Shown: piece by piece, positions 63,974-64,000 of the stretch | How positions within the stretch are numbered: the stretch's first letter is position 1 | Layout: the number at the start of each line of letters is the position of its first letter | NCBI GenBank assembly: GCA_963680875.1 | Contig: OY804588.1 | Span: 59,222,369 to 59,286,368 of the forward strand | Direction of reading: 5' to 3' | Origin: Bathymodiolus brooksi | Lineage: Eukaryota > Mollusca > Bivalvia > Mytilida > Modiolidae | DNA: 64,000 nt | The notes under the pieces: generated by a model | The model's database searches: none | Seen by the model: only the letters and a program-made list of their open reading frames with translations | Told to the model about the DNA's origin: nothing | Made by a program: the position numbers and the translations under genes

Positions 63974-64000
63974 GGAAGGACCATTTAACTTCCAGGGGGG
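63974..64000 (+). mobile_element. Left tip of the MITE seen at 809-1106, cut by the window edge
   Basis: 'gggaaggaccatttaacttc' followed by 'cagggggg' matches the inverted end of the first copy. Confidence 0.6.

Overview
The window looks like nuclear DNA of a bivalve mollusc, most likely a mytilid mussel. It is AT-rich, has spliced genes with GT-AG introns, and is dominated by short dispersed and tandem repeats. Several of these I recognise from memory as typical of mussel genomes: the motif TGCCTGTACCAAGTCAGG, the 'cgaccatttaacttg...ccccc' MITE, the 'aatcagaagccgtaaatcgaa' element, and the 'GGCGTTAAACACCA' SINE tail. The placement rests on memory, not on a search. There is no sign of bacterial operons, rRNA or CRISPR.

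Two protein-coding genes can be assembled exon by exon with matching splice phases. (1) Minus strand, 22883 to 10848: a five-exon F-box protein (260 aa) with an N-terminal F-box and a C-terminal FBA domain, of the FBXO2/6/17/27/44 group. These are substrate receptors of SCF ubiquitin ligases; the vertebrate members bind N-glycoproteins. Its 8.4 kb first intron holds a dead LINE, foldback elements and a possible alternative first exon (21765-22039). (2) Plus strand, 26481 to 34103: a five-exon DHHC palmitoyltransferase (287 aa) of the ZDHHC12 type, with CRD, DHHC and TTxE motifs. The two genes point away from each other across 22.9-26.5 kb. A possible third, small and frameshifted, intronless ORF lies at 3778-4090.

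Layout: 1-10.4 kb is repeats (MITE, SINEs, a 56-bp tandem array, two composite elements built from about 166-bp monomers). 10.4-22.9 kb is the F-box gene and its transposon-filled introns. 22.9-26.4 kb is intergenic, with a foldback element and a LINE fragment. 26.4-34.7 kb is the ZDHHC12 gene. 34.7-38.4 kb is repeat debris.

38.4-60 kb is a remarkable run of satellites: a 21-bp array between two 477-bp direct repeats (38.5-42.0 kb), a 59-bp array (42.0-43.5 kb), a second 21/17-bp array (44.0-46.3 kb), LINE remnants and one nearly complete LINE reverse transcriptase (46.4-52.4 kb), an alternating 73-bp array (54.4-55.1 kb), a 47-bp array (56.3-57.2 kb) and a 54-bp array with higher-order structure (57.6-59.9 kb). 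Several arrays seem to be amplified pieces of dispersed elements still present nearby. 60-64 kb is SINEs and AT-rich sequence, ending inside the left tip of the same MITE seen at 0.8 kb.

The long ORFs in the satellites are by-products of repeat periods without stop codons, not genes. I found no convincing new multi-gene system. The most unusual features are the satellite nursery, the CGGCC-motif foldback elements and the possible F-box-less isoform.
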